The notes under the pieces were generated by a model. The model did not search any database. It saw nothing but the letters and a program-made list of their open reading frames with translations, and had not been told where the DNA came from. Below, in pieces: positions 12,313 through 23,600 of a stretch of 64,000 nt of DNA. The position numbers and the translations under genes were made by a program. This stretch comes from Asterella californica (taxonomy: Eukaryota > Streptophyta > Marchantiopsida > Marchantiales > Aytoniaceae): the NCBI GenBank assembly GCA_036924285.1, contig JAYKYS010000005.1, positions 4,774,001 to 4,838,000 on the forward strand, given 5' to 3'. Positions within the stretch are counted from its first letter, which is position 1, and each line of letters begins with the position of its first letter.

Positions 12313-13594
12313 TGTCGCGCTACTTGGCGGCTACATGTTATATTTCTACTCCGACGCTTGAGTTTAGTAGTTCTAGAAGTTAGCTTATATTACTTCTAGT
12401 CGTTTATGTATATGTTTGACACCTTTGCATACGGTGTTAACACTATTTTGAGTCTTAGTAGGTTGATTACCATGTTGTTAGGGCTTAAGCTCATGGGTTG
12501 TATTTGCGTGTCGCCCATGCACGCTTTCTAGCTGATTTAAGTTATTTTTCGGGGCTACGTGTTGTTTTAAGTAATTTAAGTTTTACACTGGCACTCTAGG
12601 GGGCTTGACGTGGTAGCCTATGAGTAAAACTAAGTTGCCACGTGGTTTAGGGTACTAAAGGACAACCAAGTGGAGCTATGAACTCCCATTGGTCCGTTTT
12701 TGTCTTTTGTTAAACTCTAAATTTAGAAACAGAGCTCTAGAGTGGAGTTCGAGCATTTGGTGAGGGATCTTTGAAATCTGAGAGCACAGGGAGAGAGGTC
12801 TCGTCATACCAAGCACTTCCAGTGAAAATTTCGATCGATTTGAGTCAATAAAGACGGAGTTATGAGCAATTGAAGTTCGGATTGTGCTAGAATTGAATCA
12901 TTTTGGTTGGATTTAGGGTTTTCAGTGTCACTCGCAGCAGATTTGAGGAAATTGCTTCAAAACTTCGAGGTTGTGTTCTCCGCCAGCAGGGCTACGATTT
13001 CACAAAAAGTTTCATATCGATTGAGCAACTGAGTAAATCAGGGCGGCCGCTGAAGCTGAGGGGGTCTGAAAAGCTCTTAATCTAGAGCAGCGACTTCAGA
13101 GGAGGAGATCTACAGTTCTGTGTACATTCAGGAGTCCCAACTTCACAGGGATGTTCAGCACCCTGTAGACTGCAAATCCTGTAAGAAACTTCGAAATTGA
13201 TCGAGCCAAACTCCTGTTATAGGTTGAAATAGCCAGCTAGGTACCAGAAATTGCCGTAGTTTTCTTGCTCAAAACTTTTCTGTTCATATCTCCGTGTCAG
13301 AATTTGATCTCAGGCTGAAATTTCGTCTGTGAGTTCAGTAGTACCTCATTTGCATGTAGGGGAAATTTAGAGGTCTAAACCTTCATAGTTTTCCTCTCCG
13401 TGAGTGTCAAAGTTCACCGCCGAATCCTATTACTGCCAGCTAGACCTGAATTTCGCCTTCTGGGTATATTACTAGATCTTACACGTCTGTGTGAGTGTTT
13501 ATAGCCCTATTGTGACCTGAAAACCAACCTCTTGAGTGAACAACCACAGCCAGAAGCCCGGCGCTTTCCTAGGTAGACGGATTACACTCCGACA
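12313..13594 (+). repeat. Full-length LTR of E1 (1282 bp)
   Basis: It starts TGTCG and ends CCGACA, giving a 5 bp terminal inverted repeat. The start is fixed by the polypurine tract and the end by alignment to the E2 LTR end, where both finish with ACAGCCAGAAG followed by CCGACA. It contains an ACGTGG-rich block (about 12610-12650). The LTR normally supplies promoter and polyadenylation signals. It sits between pol and gag, an abnormal position. Confidence 0.85.
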
Positions 13595-13605
13595 TACTCT
13601 CTTTT

Positions 13606-13623
13606 TGGTGAACTCGACGTGAA
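13606..13623 (+). other. Putative primer-binding site of E1
   Basis: TGGTGAACTCGACGTGAA begins 12 bases after the LTR end. It starts TGG, as expected for pairing with a tRNA CCA end. I cannot name the tRNA. The spacing is longer than usual, so this is tentative. Confidence 0.35.
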
Positions 13624-13670
13624 ACACCTAGGGTGGGAGTTTTCTTAAGAGTGTTACAGGATCAGATATC

Positions 13671-15164
13671 ATGGCCAACCAAGGATCATCAAGTGGAGGT
13701 GCTGCTGCTGCTCAGTAACCTATTCAGTTTGATGCTGCTACGATGAAGATGTTCCAGGCTTTTTCCATGTTCATGCAGCAGCAGCAGAGCACAGAGAGGA
13801 AGGAGGTGTTAGCAACCAAGGCGTTGCAATCTGTGGTGCACCAGATGGACCAGTTCAAGGGTACAGATATTTCCAAGTATGTGCGATACTATGCTAGGGA
13901 GATGGAGGTGAACAAGGTGCCTGAGAAGGAGATGGTGGAGAACTTTGAGCTTGCTGTTGTCCCTGAGATTCGTGGGCGTGTGAAGGAGCTCAAGCAGCAG
14001 CAAGGACAGAGTTGGGAGAGCTTTATGCGGGCTTTGAAGGAGGAGTACTACATTGAAGACTCAGAGAGGGTGACCAAGAGAACATTCTTGGAGTGGGTGG
14101 TGAAGCCTAACAAAGGTTTGTCTGTACATGAGTTGTTAAGGGAGTTTGATCGTCAATATGCTCAGCTTTCTAGGACAGAGAAGCTTACACTAGAGGTTGA
14201 GAAGACCGAGCTTTTCCTACAAGCAGCGGACGTGACTATTCAGGAGAAGTTTGAGCTGTTGCTGGAAGACAAGAGTGAGGAGAGAGGATTGAAGACTGAT
14301 TGGAAGGAGGTTGAAGAGGCTGTCTCTTTGCTGACCAAGAGACAGAGAAGAAGGGACAAGGTGGTGGTAAGTGAAGCAGCACCTCTCATAGTTCCTGTCA
14401 AGCAGTTGCCTACTAAGCCCGCTTTGGTAATTGCTAGAGAGGAAGACTCACCGCTTGACGAGTTGATTAAGGGTATGAAGGAGCTTAAGCTTAAGCTCAC
14501 TAGGTTAGAAGAGAAAGAGCAGAATGTACAGCCTGCTATGCAAAGACCTCAGATGAGAGAAGGCTTTGTTCATCGTTGTATATGGTGTGATAGCTTAGAC
14601 CATGTAAGAAGAGATTGCGGGGAGTTTTCAGATGCATTGAGGAAGGATCTGATCTTCTTCAAAGATGGTAAGATCCATCTGAGAGAGACTGAGATGATGT
14701 TGGGAACCAACTTTGGCAAGGGTGGTATGAAGAGACTTGTGAATGATATATCAGCATCACATGCTGTTTCTCTTGTGAATGCTGCTATGTGTGGAGTGAA
14801 AGTGGAAATGGAGAGAGAGAAAAGGACTACTGGGTTGTGGTCAGATGTAGTGCGGTCCGTAGCTAGAACAGAGCTAGACAAGGATGTGCTACGAAGGGTT
14901 GGCAACTCAATTAGAGAAACTACAGGATGGAATGACCCTGTGGATACTATGTCAGTGCATGCTTATGTTGCAAGAAGTCAGCATGAAGCTCTACTAGAAG
15001 AAAAACGCAGGAGGGAGGATGCAGGTGAGGCTTCTACAGTCAAACGACCTGCTACAAGGAGTGAAAGGGCTAGACCAGATGCCAAACGATCTTCAGATGT
15101 CGATAAGGTCTTCTTCCTTGACTCCGATGGCCTAAGAAACCCTCAGATCCGACTCTCGAACTAG
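13671..15164 (+). pseudogene. E1 gag, truncated at its 3' end
   Basis: It starts at ATG 13671 (MANQGSSSGGAAAAQ), hits TAA at 13716, and is then open from 13743 to 15164 (473 residues). The region up to about residue 190 resembles the capsid-type gag domain of gypsy elements (ERVTKRTFLEW, LLREFDRQY). A knuckle CIWCDSLDHVRRDC of CX2CX4HX4C type follows. The C-terminal part is a charged linker (EEKRRREDAG) that matches the E2 gag-protease linker. From about 15130 the reading runs into an unrelated minus-strand RT fragment, so the last residues are not native. Gag would form the capsid that packages element RNA. Confidence 0.85.
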
Positions 15165-15863
15165 ACTCACATCTGTGAGACGTGAGATACGTGCAATAGT
15201 CTCAACCTTCGTCTGTTCAACATCCAATCCACCTGGGTAGATGGTGTGACCTAGATACTCTACCAACTCCTGAAATAACTTACACTTTCCAAGGTGTAAC
15301 TTCAACCCATGAGCTCTCAAGCGTTCGGACACATCCCGTAAGTGTCTCTCGTGCTCCTCCACTATAGCACTATAGACTAAGATGTCGATAATATAACATC
15401 GAACAAAATCCAATCCTTCTAAGATCGTGTCCATCACCCTTTGGAACTCAACAGGGCTGTTCTTCAACCCAAATGGTAAGAACTGCCACTTATACAAACA
15501 ATCCTTGCCGATTAGAGTCAGTTCCTCAAAATGTTGTCTTGGATTTATCTTCTTCTCTCACTGGCAACTGATGCTACTCTGCTCGAAGGTCCAAAGTACT
15601 AAAGATCTTCACATGCCTTACTGCATCAAAGATCTCCTCAGGTGTTAGTATGGCATACTTATTGGACTTCGTCTGTCATTGATAAGATGGTAGTCTCCAC
15701 ACATTCATCTATCCGTGTAGTTGTCATACATATCATTCTTTGTTGACATAACTGTGGCAGATGCATACTCTCCATGCGACATCTCCACCAATCCAACTTC
15801 CAACAAGTCTTGAGTCCTACTCTAGATCAAGGCTCTCTCCATGTCACTGTATCTGTAAGGACT
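15132..15863 (-). pseudogene. Ty3/gypsy RT fragment of a third lineage
   Basis: Minus-strand translation gives MCGDYH (about 15690-15705), STLDLRAE, KWQFLPFGLKNSPVEFQRVM, then RCYIIDILVYS and EYLGHTIYPGGL. This is the standard Ty3 RT core in order. The catalytic YIDD is changed to YIID, so one catalytic Asp is lost, and stops and frame changes interrupt the upstream half. It is unlike the FLDD family next to it. It ends exactly where the LTR copy at 15864 begins. Confidence 0.85.
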
Positions 15864-17058
15864 TGTCGTGATGTGAATCATTTGACATAGTAAATGATTC
15901 ACTTATCACTGCTGTCGCGTTACTTAGCGCATGTTATTTCTACTCCGACACTTGACGTTTAGTAGTCTTAGAAGTTAGCTCTGTACTGTTCTTAGTCTTT
16001 TATGCTTATGGTTGACACCTTTTGCATATGGTGTTAACTCTGTCAAATATTTTGGATCCTAGTAGGTTGGTAGTATGACATTTATCTTGTTCAAGCATTC
16101 GTACGCTTGTGTAAGTAAATTCATACTTATCTATGATACTCAATGTACATGACTTAGGTTTACCATGTAGATAGGGGTTTGAACTCATGGGTTGTACTTA
16201 CTTGTCGCCCATGCACGCTTTCTAGCTGATTTAAGTTATTTTTCGGGGCTACGTGTCGTTTTAGGTAGTTTAAGTTTTACGCTGGCACTCTAGGGAGCTT
16301 GACGTGGTAGCCTATGAGTAAAACTAAGTTGCCACGTGGTTTAGGGTACTAAAGGACAACCAAGTAGAGCTATGAACTCCCATTGGTCTGTTTTTGTCTT
16401 TTGTTAAACTCTAAATTTAGAAACAGAGCTCTAGAGTGGAGTTCGAGCAATTTGTGAGAGTACTGCAAAATTTGAGAGCACAGGGAGATAGAGCTCGTCG
16501 AGCCAAGCACTGTCAGCGAAAAGTTTGATCGATTTGGAGCAATAAACAAGGAGTTATGGCTGATTGAAGTTCGATTTGTGTCAGAATTGCAGCACTTCTG
16601 TTCAATTTGGGGTTTTGAGTGTCATTTGCAGCAGAATCGAGGAAATCGCTTCAAAACTTCGTGGCTGTGTTCACTGTCAGGGGGTCCGAAAAGCTCTCAA
16701 TCTGGAGCAGCAACTTCAGAGAGCGAGATCTGGAGTTCTGTGTGGAATCAGGAGGTCCAACTTCACAGGAGTGTTCAGCAAGCTGTGTACTGCAAATCCT
16801 GTAAGAAACTTTGAAACTGATCGAGCCAATCCTCTGTTCTAGGTCGAAATAGCTGTCTGGGTACCAGAAACTGCCGTAATTTCTCTACTCAGAAAGTTTC
16901 TGTTCATATCTTAGTGCTCTGAATTGATCTGAAGCTGAAATTTCGTATGTGTATCCAGTAGAACCTCATTTACATGTAGGAGGAGTTCTGAGGTCTGAAC
17001 CTTCACATATTTCTCAATCCTGAGTGTCAAAGTTCGCCATCTGATCTTATCATTGCTA
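15864..17058 (+). repeat. Truncated lone LTR of the E2 type
   Basis: It begins TGTCGTGATGTGAATCATTT, matching the start of the E2 3' LTR, and runs to TCATTGCTA at 17058, after which the match to E2 ends. About 1195 of about 1405 bp are present; the 3' 210 bp are missing. It is in inverted orientation to the E2 3' LTR, and in the parts compared it differs only by a few single-base changes and 1 nt indels. Confidence 0.9.
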
Positions 17059-18094
17059 TCCACTTTTCTCCGTTGGCTCCAAGAACTTGCAGATCTAACT
17101 CTCAACAGAGATGTCTCATATTTTTGATCGCAGGTGATCGAGCCTCCAAAAACTCCTCCCTGTGGCTTAAAACCACGTACATTCGTAAAACAAACCACTT
17201 TATCTTAGATTGTCTTCTCTGGTGGATAGATTTGACTATCTTGAACCTAACAAGACTCCAAACAAACCGATTGGAGTTCTTCTCACGAGAAGTTTGATCG
17301 AAAAAAAGAAAAAAAACTAACATAAATTATTCCTCTATGGCTCAACTTCACTTATCACGCACAACACAACAATCCGATCTACATACTATCTTCTCTTATG
17401 CGTAGATAAGGACTCCCTGATTGCATATGCACCAAGAAAGAAGAGTTTGACACATCAATCGCGAAGAACAACTCAACTTCATGTCCCATACGAACAAAAA
17501 TTAACATAAGTCAATTTCTGTCACAACTCTTAAATCATCCAATGAAACTTCGTATTGTCTTCAATCTCTTGAAGAACTCGGTGCTCTGATCTCGATGGAT
17601 CCAAGGACAGCAAGTTTGGACTTTGGAACGGCTTGAACGGTCCAACTCTCCTTTGTAAATCAATAAAGCACAGTACGGATATAGCGATATTTGTATGTGG
17701 AGAGAGATGAGATTATGAGACGCATCTCATTGCGTCATATGGCACGCTTGGTGTAGAGATATCCTGAGTTGTTCCTCATATCAGCCGTTAGAGGATACAA
17801 GCAAGCATTACCATCGGATATTTAGCTGTTGGGGGCGTAAGATCTCACGATTGTTGTGCATCATTCATTTGGTTCTAGTCGGGTGACCATGTGAAGGTCA
17901 CACGCATACTGGAAGAGGTCAGGGTTTACATGACCCACGATCTAGTTTATTTTGGGAGATGTTACGGATCTTATGACATCTCGAGATGCATCAAGTGGAT
18001 TCTCTAGCTTACATCTTGGAGAACGTTCTTTTGTTGGGTGATGCTCGTACATAAATGATGATGAGTTTGCACCAAGTGCGGTCTTGGGTTGGAT
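17059..18094. other. Unassigned spacer between the inverted LTR arms
   Basis: No gene or terminal repeat is recognised. It contains an A-rich run at about 17299-17317. With the tandem repeat and gypsy fragment that follow, it forms the 2.4 kb loop between two inverted LTR copies. Confidence 0.5.
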
Positions 18095-18524
18095 TGACAG
18101 TGCAGTTGGATGCAGCGAGAATGAGATCTTGTGCACATCGTCCATGGTTGTGGTGGACGGACTTGTTATCGAGAGAGGTGCTTAAGTGCGCACATGATGA
18201 AGTGAGACGACCAACGCACCTCACAGTTGATGACATCTTAGATGTAGAGCGACAATCTCAAGTAGTGAGAGTCGTCGATAGGTCACCCATGGCAATAATG
18301 AACCTAGACTGACAGTGTTGTTGGATGCAGCGAGAATGAGATCTCGTGCACATCGTCTATGGTTGTGGTGGACGGACTTGTTATTGAGAGAGGTGCTTAA
18401 GCGCGCACACTATGAAGTGAGACGACTAACGCACCTCACAGTTGATGACATCTTGGATGTAGAGCGAAGATCTCAAGTAGTGAGAGTCGTTGATACGTCA
18501 TCCATGACAGTAGTTAACCTAGTG
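18095..18524 (+). repeat. Two-copy 215 bp tandem duplication
   Basis: Unit 1 (18095-18309) and unit 2 (18310-18524) both start TGACAGTG, contain TTGGATGCAGCGAGAATGAG and GTTGATGACATCTT, and end near AACCTAG. They differ by scattered substitutions. Since 215 is not a multiple of three, a reading frame would shift between units. Unit 2 is in the same frame as the gypsy fragment downstream. Confidence 0.85.
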
Positions 18525-18836
18525 AGATGACTCATGGCAGCGTTGCTCACTTTGGTGAGCTTTCTAGCGTCACATGCTTACAGAGATGAAGGACTTGGGC
18601 TTGTGTAGGATGCTCAATTATGGCAGTTGGTGGAGCTCAATGTCGATGAGAGAGAGAGAACGATGGGTTCCTCTACGGGTATGACGGCAGTAGCTTCGAT
18701 GTCGGAGGTTTCACGTCATCAAGTGTTGGATCAAGCAATGGACTTGAACTGCTTGACGTGGATTGTAAGCTTTGGATTGATCGAGTAGCGTCGGATGTGA
18801 TCGACGGATGTTATTGCTCGGACACTTCTTAGTTCT

Positions 18837-19214
18837 TTGCCAACCGGATCGGTGGAGGCAAAGACTAGAGACGAGACGTGCGGAGTTCGTCATCCTTGGA
18901 CATCATCAGATGCAGTAGTAGAGAGTGTGGAGCTTGCAGCTAGGACTGCAAGAGTTTTTCGCACAGTGGAGGTTGTTGGTGGTGAGCAGAAAGAAACTAC
19001 TCCAGAGGCTGCAAGATAGCAGTCAATGACTTCATCTTCTATCTCTAGCGTGGTGACAGAAGATACTTGGGAGCCAGAGATTGGACCCAAGCTTATAGGA
19101 AAGGAGACATGGAGAGTTCAGAGATTCTTGAAGAGCTACAGGAATTGTTTTGACTTCAGTATGAAGGATTTGGGTACCTTGAAGAGATCAGATATACGAA
19201 TCGGCTTGGGCTAG
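18837..19214 (+). pseudogene. Gypsy pre-RT fragment
   Basis: One frame, interrupted by a single TAG at 19017, reads VFRTVEVVGGEQKETTPEAA and later EDTWEPEIGPKLIGKETW, LKSYRNCFDFSMKDLGTLK. The last part is the block that precedes RT in many Ty3 elements (a residue-rich FAFSxxDLxxL motif). The RT that should follow is missing because the E2 LTR begins at 19237. I judge this an older element cut by the E2 insertion; its other half is not seen in the window. Confidence 0.6.
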
Positions 19215-19236
19215 TGACACGTCAATCTTTCGACGT

Positions 19237-20641
19237 TGTCGGATTGAGAGTCTTCCTGGGAAGGGCGAACCTTCTGGCTGTGATAATGAGCTTGAAGGCT
19301 GTGTGCAATCTACTCAGGGAAGCGTAGGGCTCCTGGCTGTGGCTGGTTTACTCACAGGATAGGCTTCAGGTCTCAAGGTGATACTGAAAACACTCATATA
19401 AGTCTCCAGGCTCTTCTGATAAGTTCAGGAAGCAAAGTTCAGGCTTAACTAGCAATGATAAGATCAGATGGCGAACTTTGACACTCAGGATTGAGAAATA
19501 TGTGAAGGTTCAGACCTCAGAACTCCTCCTACATATAAATGAGGTTCTACTGGATACACATACGAAATTTCAGCTTCAGATCAATTCAGAGCACTAAGAT
19601 ATGAACAGAAACTTTCTGAGTAGAGAAATTACGGCAGTTTCTGGTACCCAGACAGCTATTTCGACCTAGAACAGAGGATTGGCTCGATCAATTTCAAAGT
19701 TTCTTACAGGATTTGCAGTACACAGCTTGCTGAACACTCCTGTGAAGTTGGGCCTCCTGATTCCACACAGAACTCCAGATCTCGCTCTCTGAAGTTGCTG
19801 CTCCAGATTGAGAGCTTTTCGGACCCCCTGACAGTGAACACAGCCACGAAGTTTTGAAGCGATTTCCTCGATTCTGCTGCAATGACACTCAAAACCCCAA
19901 ATTGAACAGAAGTGCTGCAATTCTGACACAAATCGAACTTCAATCAGCCATAACTCCTTGTTTATTGCTCCAAATCGATCAAACTTTCGCTGACAGTGCT
20001 TGGCTCGACGAGCTCTATCTCCCTGTGCTCTCAAATTTCGCAGTACCCTCACAAATTGCTCAAACTCCACTCTAGAGCTCTGTTTCTAAATTTAGAGTTT
20101 AACAAAAGACAAAAACAGACCAATGGGAGTTCATAGCTCCACTTGGTTGTCCTTTAGTACCCTAAACCACGTGGCAACTTAGTTTTACTCATAGGCTACC
20201 ACGTCAAGCTCCCTAGAGTGCCAGCGTAAAACTTAAACTACCTAAAACGACACGTAGCCCCGAAAAATAACTTAAATCAGCTAGAAAGCGTGCATGGGCG
20301 ACAAGTAAGTACAACCCATGAGTTCAAACCCCTATCTACATGGTAAACCTAAGTCATGTACATTGAGTATCATAGATAAGTATGAATTTACTTACACAAG
20401 CGTACGAATGCTTGAACAAGATAAATGTCATACTACCAACCTACTAGGATCCAAAATATTGACAGAGTTAACACCATATGCAAAAGGTGTCAACCATAAG
20501 CATAAAAGACTAAGAACAGTACAGAGCTAACTTCTAAGACTACTAAACGTCAAGTGTCGGAGTAGAAATAACATGCGCTAAGTAACGCGACAGCAGTGAT
20601 AAGTGAATCATTTACTATGTCAAATGATTCACATCACGACA
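19237..20641 (-). repeat. E2 3' LTR (1405 bp)
   Basis: Minus strand: it starts TGTCGTGATG right after the polypurine tract and ends CCGACA at 19237. The last 210 bp match the 5' LTR fragment at 26943-27152 with one difference noted (CAATCTACTC versus CAACCTACTC). It is complete and forms the right arm of a large inverted repeat with 15864-17058. Confidence 0.9.
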
Positions 20642-20654
20642 TCCACCCCCTCTT
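20642..20654 (-). other. Polypurine tract of E2
   Basis: Minus strand AAGAGGGGGTGGA abuts the LTR start TGTCG. It shares its last 12 bases with the E1 tract. Confidence 0.85.
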
Positions 20655-20687
20655 AACCTGCACATCCTCCGGTATGTGCCAATCTCC

Positions 20688-23600
20688 TCAGTCTTCTGTT
20701 TGATCCTCATCATCATCGCTCTCCTCCGCCTCAACCTCATCAAACACTTGGACGTCTTCGTCTCTTGTTGCCCTCAGCTCTGACTCCAGAAAGTTGAATA
20801 ACTCAACTGACCCTCCGCGTCTCTTGAACAGTTTCACACGTTTGCCAGCCACAGATAGCTTCAAAAGAGTACCGTCCAACTCACGCAAACTATAGGGGGC
20901 ATTCTCATACACATCTAGCACAACATAAGGTCCGAACCATCTTCGAGAGAACTTACGGAGTGTAGAATGCTGATTCTCCAACGTGCTATCATATACCAGA
21001 ACCCAATCACCAACATGTATTGGCTTCGGTCGTAGTCGGTGAGTCTTGTCAAAACGTTCTTTGTTTCTGACTCGAGCCACCTTCAGCCTCTCCTGCGCAT
21101 CAGCAAGATCCTCCTCCCTTCGCTCCAACTGCCTAATACGTAAAGCAAGGAGTGAAGCACGATCTATACCATCTTCCCACGGTAGTGTAGCCCACGTGGG
21201 AAAGTACTCCTCAGCAGGCATGATCGGTTTCTGCCCCAGCATAAGCTCAACTGGCATATAACCAGTCGTGGTACAGTGTGTAGTTCTATCAGCCCACAAA
21301 GCAAATGGAAGTAGTCTCGGCCATTCTCTAGGCCTACCATCACATGCTTTCACTAAAGCATGAACAATAGAAGGGTGTCCTCGTTCACTCTTACCAATGC
21401 CCTCTGGATTCATAGCAGTGGTAAGTCGAAGCTTTACTCCATAACGAGCAAAGAACTCCTTCACTTCAGCGCCTCTCAACTCGCCTCTATCTGCACGTAA
21501 TCTCCCAACCGATCCATAGCGACAGATGATATCTTCAAGCACGAACCGGCAGATATTCTCTGTAGTCTTCGTCCGTAGTGCTCGTCCCTCCACATAGTTG
21601 GAGAGATCCTCTCGAGCCAACACCAAGTAACGCATCCCCCATAACCCCGGTGGCATCATCACAATATCAAGAACCCACTGAAAATGAATACTAGGTGGAT
21701 AAGTAGGTACAAGCCCATCTCTGTAACGGACCTTAGAGTAGAACTGGTAGTGCAGACACGACCCAACAAAGTCCACCACGTCTTGATACAAACCCTTCCA
21801 CCAGTAACGCTCCTTCAGCTTCGTGTATGTAGCCCAGACTCCACGATGTCCAGCCCACAAGGTATCATGAAACTCCTTCAGCAGATTAAGCTTTGTCGGT
21901 TGATCATCCACCACTCTAGTAAGCATCCCATCTCTTCTCTTCGGACGTTTCCACAGATAACCCTCACGTAGAAGATAACTATACGTCTTCCGTCTGATCT
22001 CCTTGAACTCTGCATCACTCCATCCTTCTCTTCTGGATAACGAACTCAGATAAAATCCAATATTGCGGAACTTTTCTGAGTAGAACCCCTCATTGAACGG
22101 CAGTGGTTCCAAGTCTGAAGTATGCTGACCAACTTGGCACCAAACGTCTCTCTTCTCTTCATTCTCCACCTCTGCAAACATCTCATCCTCATCTGTATAA
22201 CGAGCCCTAGACAACATATCTGCAACTGGATTGTCTTTCCCTGCTATATGCTTTAGCTCAAGGTTTAGACTCCGGACATAAGCAATCCATCGTAGCATTG
22301 CTATGTCTGGTGTATTGCAGTTTGCTATCATACCCAACAAAGGCAAACAATCTGTTTCTAGTATCACATGAGCTCCTATCAAGAACTCTCGATCTACCTT
22401 CATAGCAGTAACAGCTCCCCACAACTCACGCTTCACTTGAGGATAGTTACGCTGTCTATCTGTTAAGATCCGAGCTCCAAACCTTGAAACAAACCGCACA
22501 CCTTCTGCATCTTCTTGGCCAACGACCCATCCAATCGTCTTTGGACTCGTATCAACAGTCAGTACCACAGGTCTCCCGCTCTCGTAGCTAAGCCTCCTTA
22601 GTATAGGTGGAGACTTCAGAATCTCCTTCAGCTGCTCCATCGTCTCATGATGTTCTTGCCGCCAAGTAAACCTCCTTCCCTTTCTCAGAAGTGCATATAG
22701 AGGCTCGGCAATATGTGCATAATGAGGAATACTCACACGAAAGAACACACAAGCTCCTAAGAACCGTCGAACCTCAGTGATGTTGGTGCAGTCAGCTATC
22801 CTTGCTATAGCATCTACCTTCTCTGGGTTCGAACGCCTCCCAAAAGTACCACACAGATGACTTACTACCACAATCTCTGACATCCCAAAGCGAGATTTGG
22901 TACCTGATAGAGTGAGGTGTACCTCCTCCAAACGCATCAGAATCTTCTCCACATCTCGAATGTGGTCTGCAACGAACTTTCTACAACCATCAGAAGTCAC
23001 TGCTTCGTCCTTGTCCTCCACCGGACAGCCTTTCATGGGAATATCATCCAGAAATGGGATAGTGACCTCAGGCACAAACTCTCGTAACACCTTATGCATC
23101 GCATTTTGCATATGAGCTACTGAGTTTGTCGCACCCTGAGGAAGGGTACACATCCGCATCAATCCCAAAGGTGTACGCATGGTAGTCAAGTCTCTACTCT
23201 CCAAAGCAAGCTGAAACTGATCATAACCTGAAAACAGATCTCCAATAGAATAGATTGACCTTCCAGCAAACGCCTCAGCTACTTCATCAACCACAGGTCC
23301 TGTTCCAACGTTTCGAATCGTGATGTTGTTGGCAGGCTGCAAGTCTTGGATGAAGCGTAGAGCTCCTGTCTTCTTAGGTACTGTGAACCATCGGCTAGAG
23401 TACGGAGCCATAGATGGTTCAAGAATACCCATCTGCATCCTCTCCTTCAGTAACTCAATCACCTTCGGTAGCAAGGCACGAGGGATTGGAATCGGCTTCA
23501 AATCCCAAGGTACGTGAGGAACAGTGAAGATAACCATCGGAGCTATCACACTAGGATCCACACAACCTATCTCCTCAGCCGAGAAAGAAAATGCCTTACC

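Larger units (their letters stand above)
8080..15130 (+). mobile_element. Rearranged FLDD-type Ty3/gypsy element E1
   Basis: Components in order are an LTR stub (8080-8114), an extra RT copy (8129-8805), pol (8806-12266), a polypurine tract, one full LTR (12313-13594), a leader and gag (13671 to about 15130). A normal element reads LTR-gag-pol-LTR; here gag follows the only full LTR. Either two tandem copies sharing one LTR were truncated at both ends, or a one-LTR circle was opened near the gag/protease junction and reinserted. The protease and the gag-pol junction are absent. I see no target duplication around the whole unit. Confidence 0.75.

Noticed and set aside
16564..16842. Plus-strand ORF repeated at 19666-20070 minus, which could look like a conserved duplicated gene
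   Set aside because: Both lie inside copies of the same LTR; conservation is due to LTR identity and the frames differ by 1 nt indels between copies.
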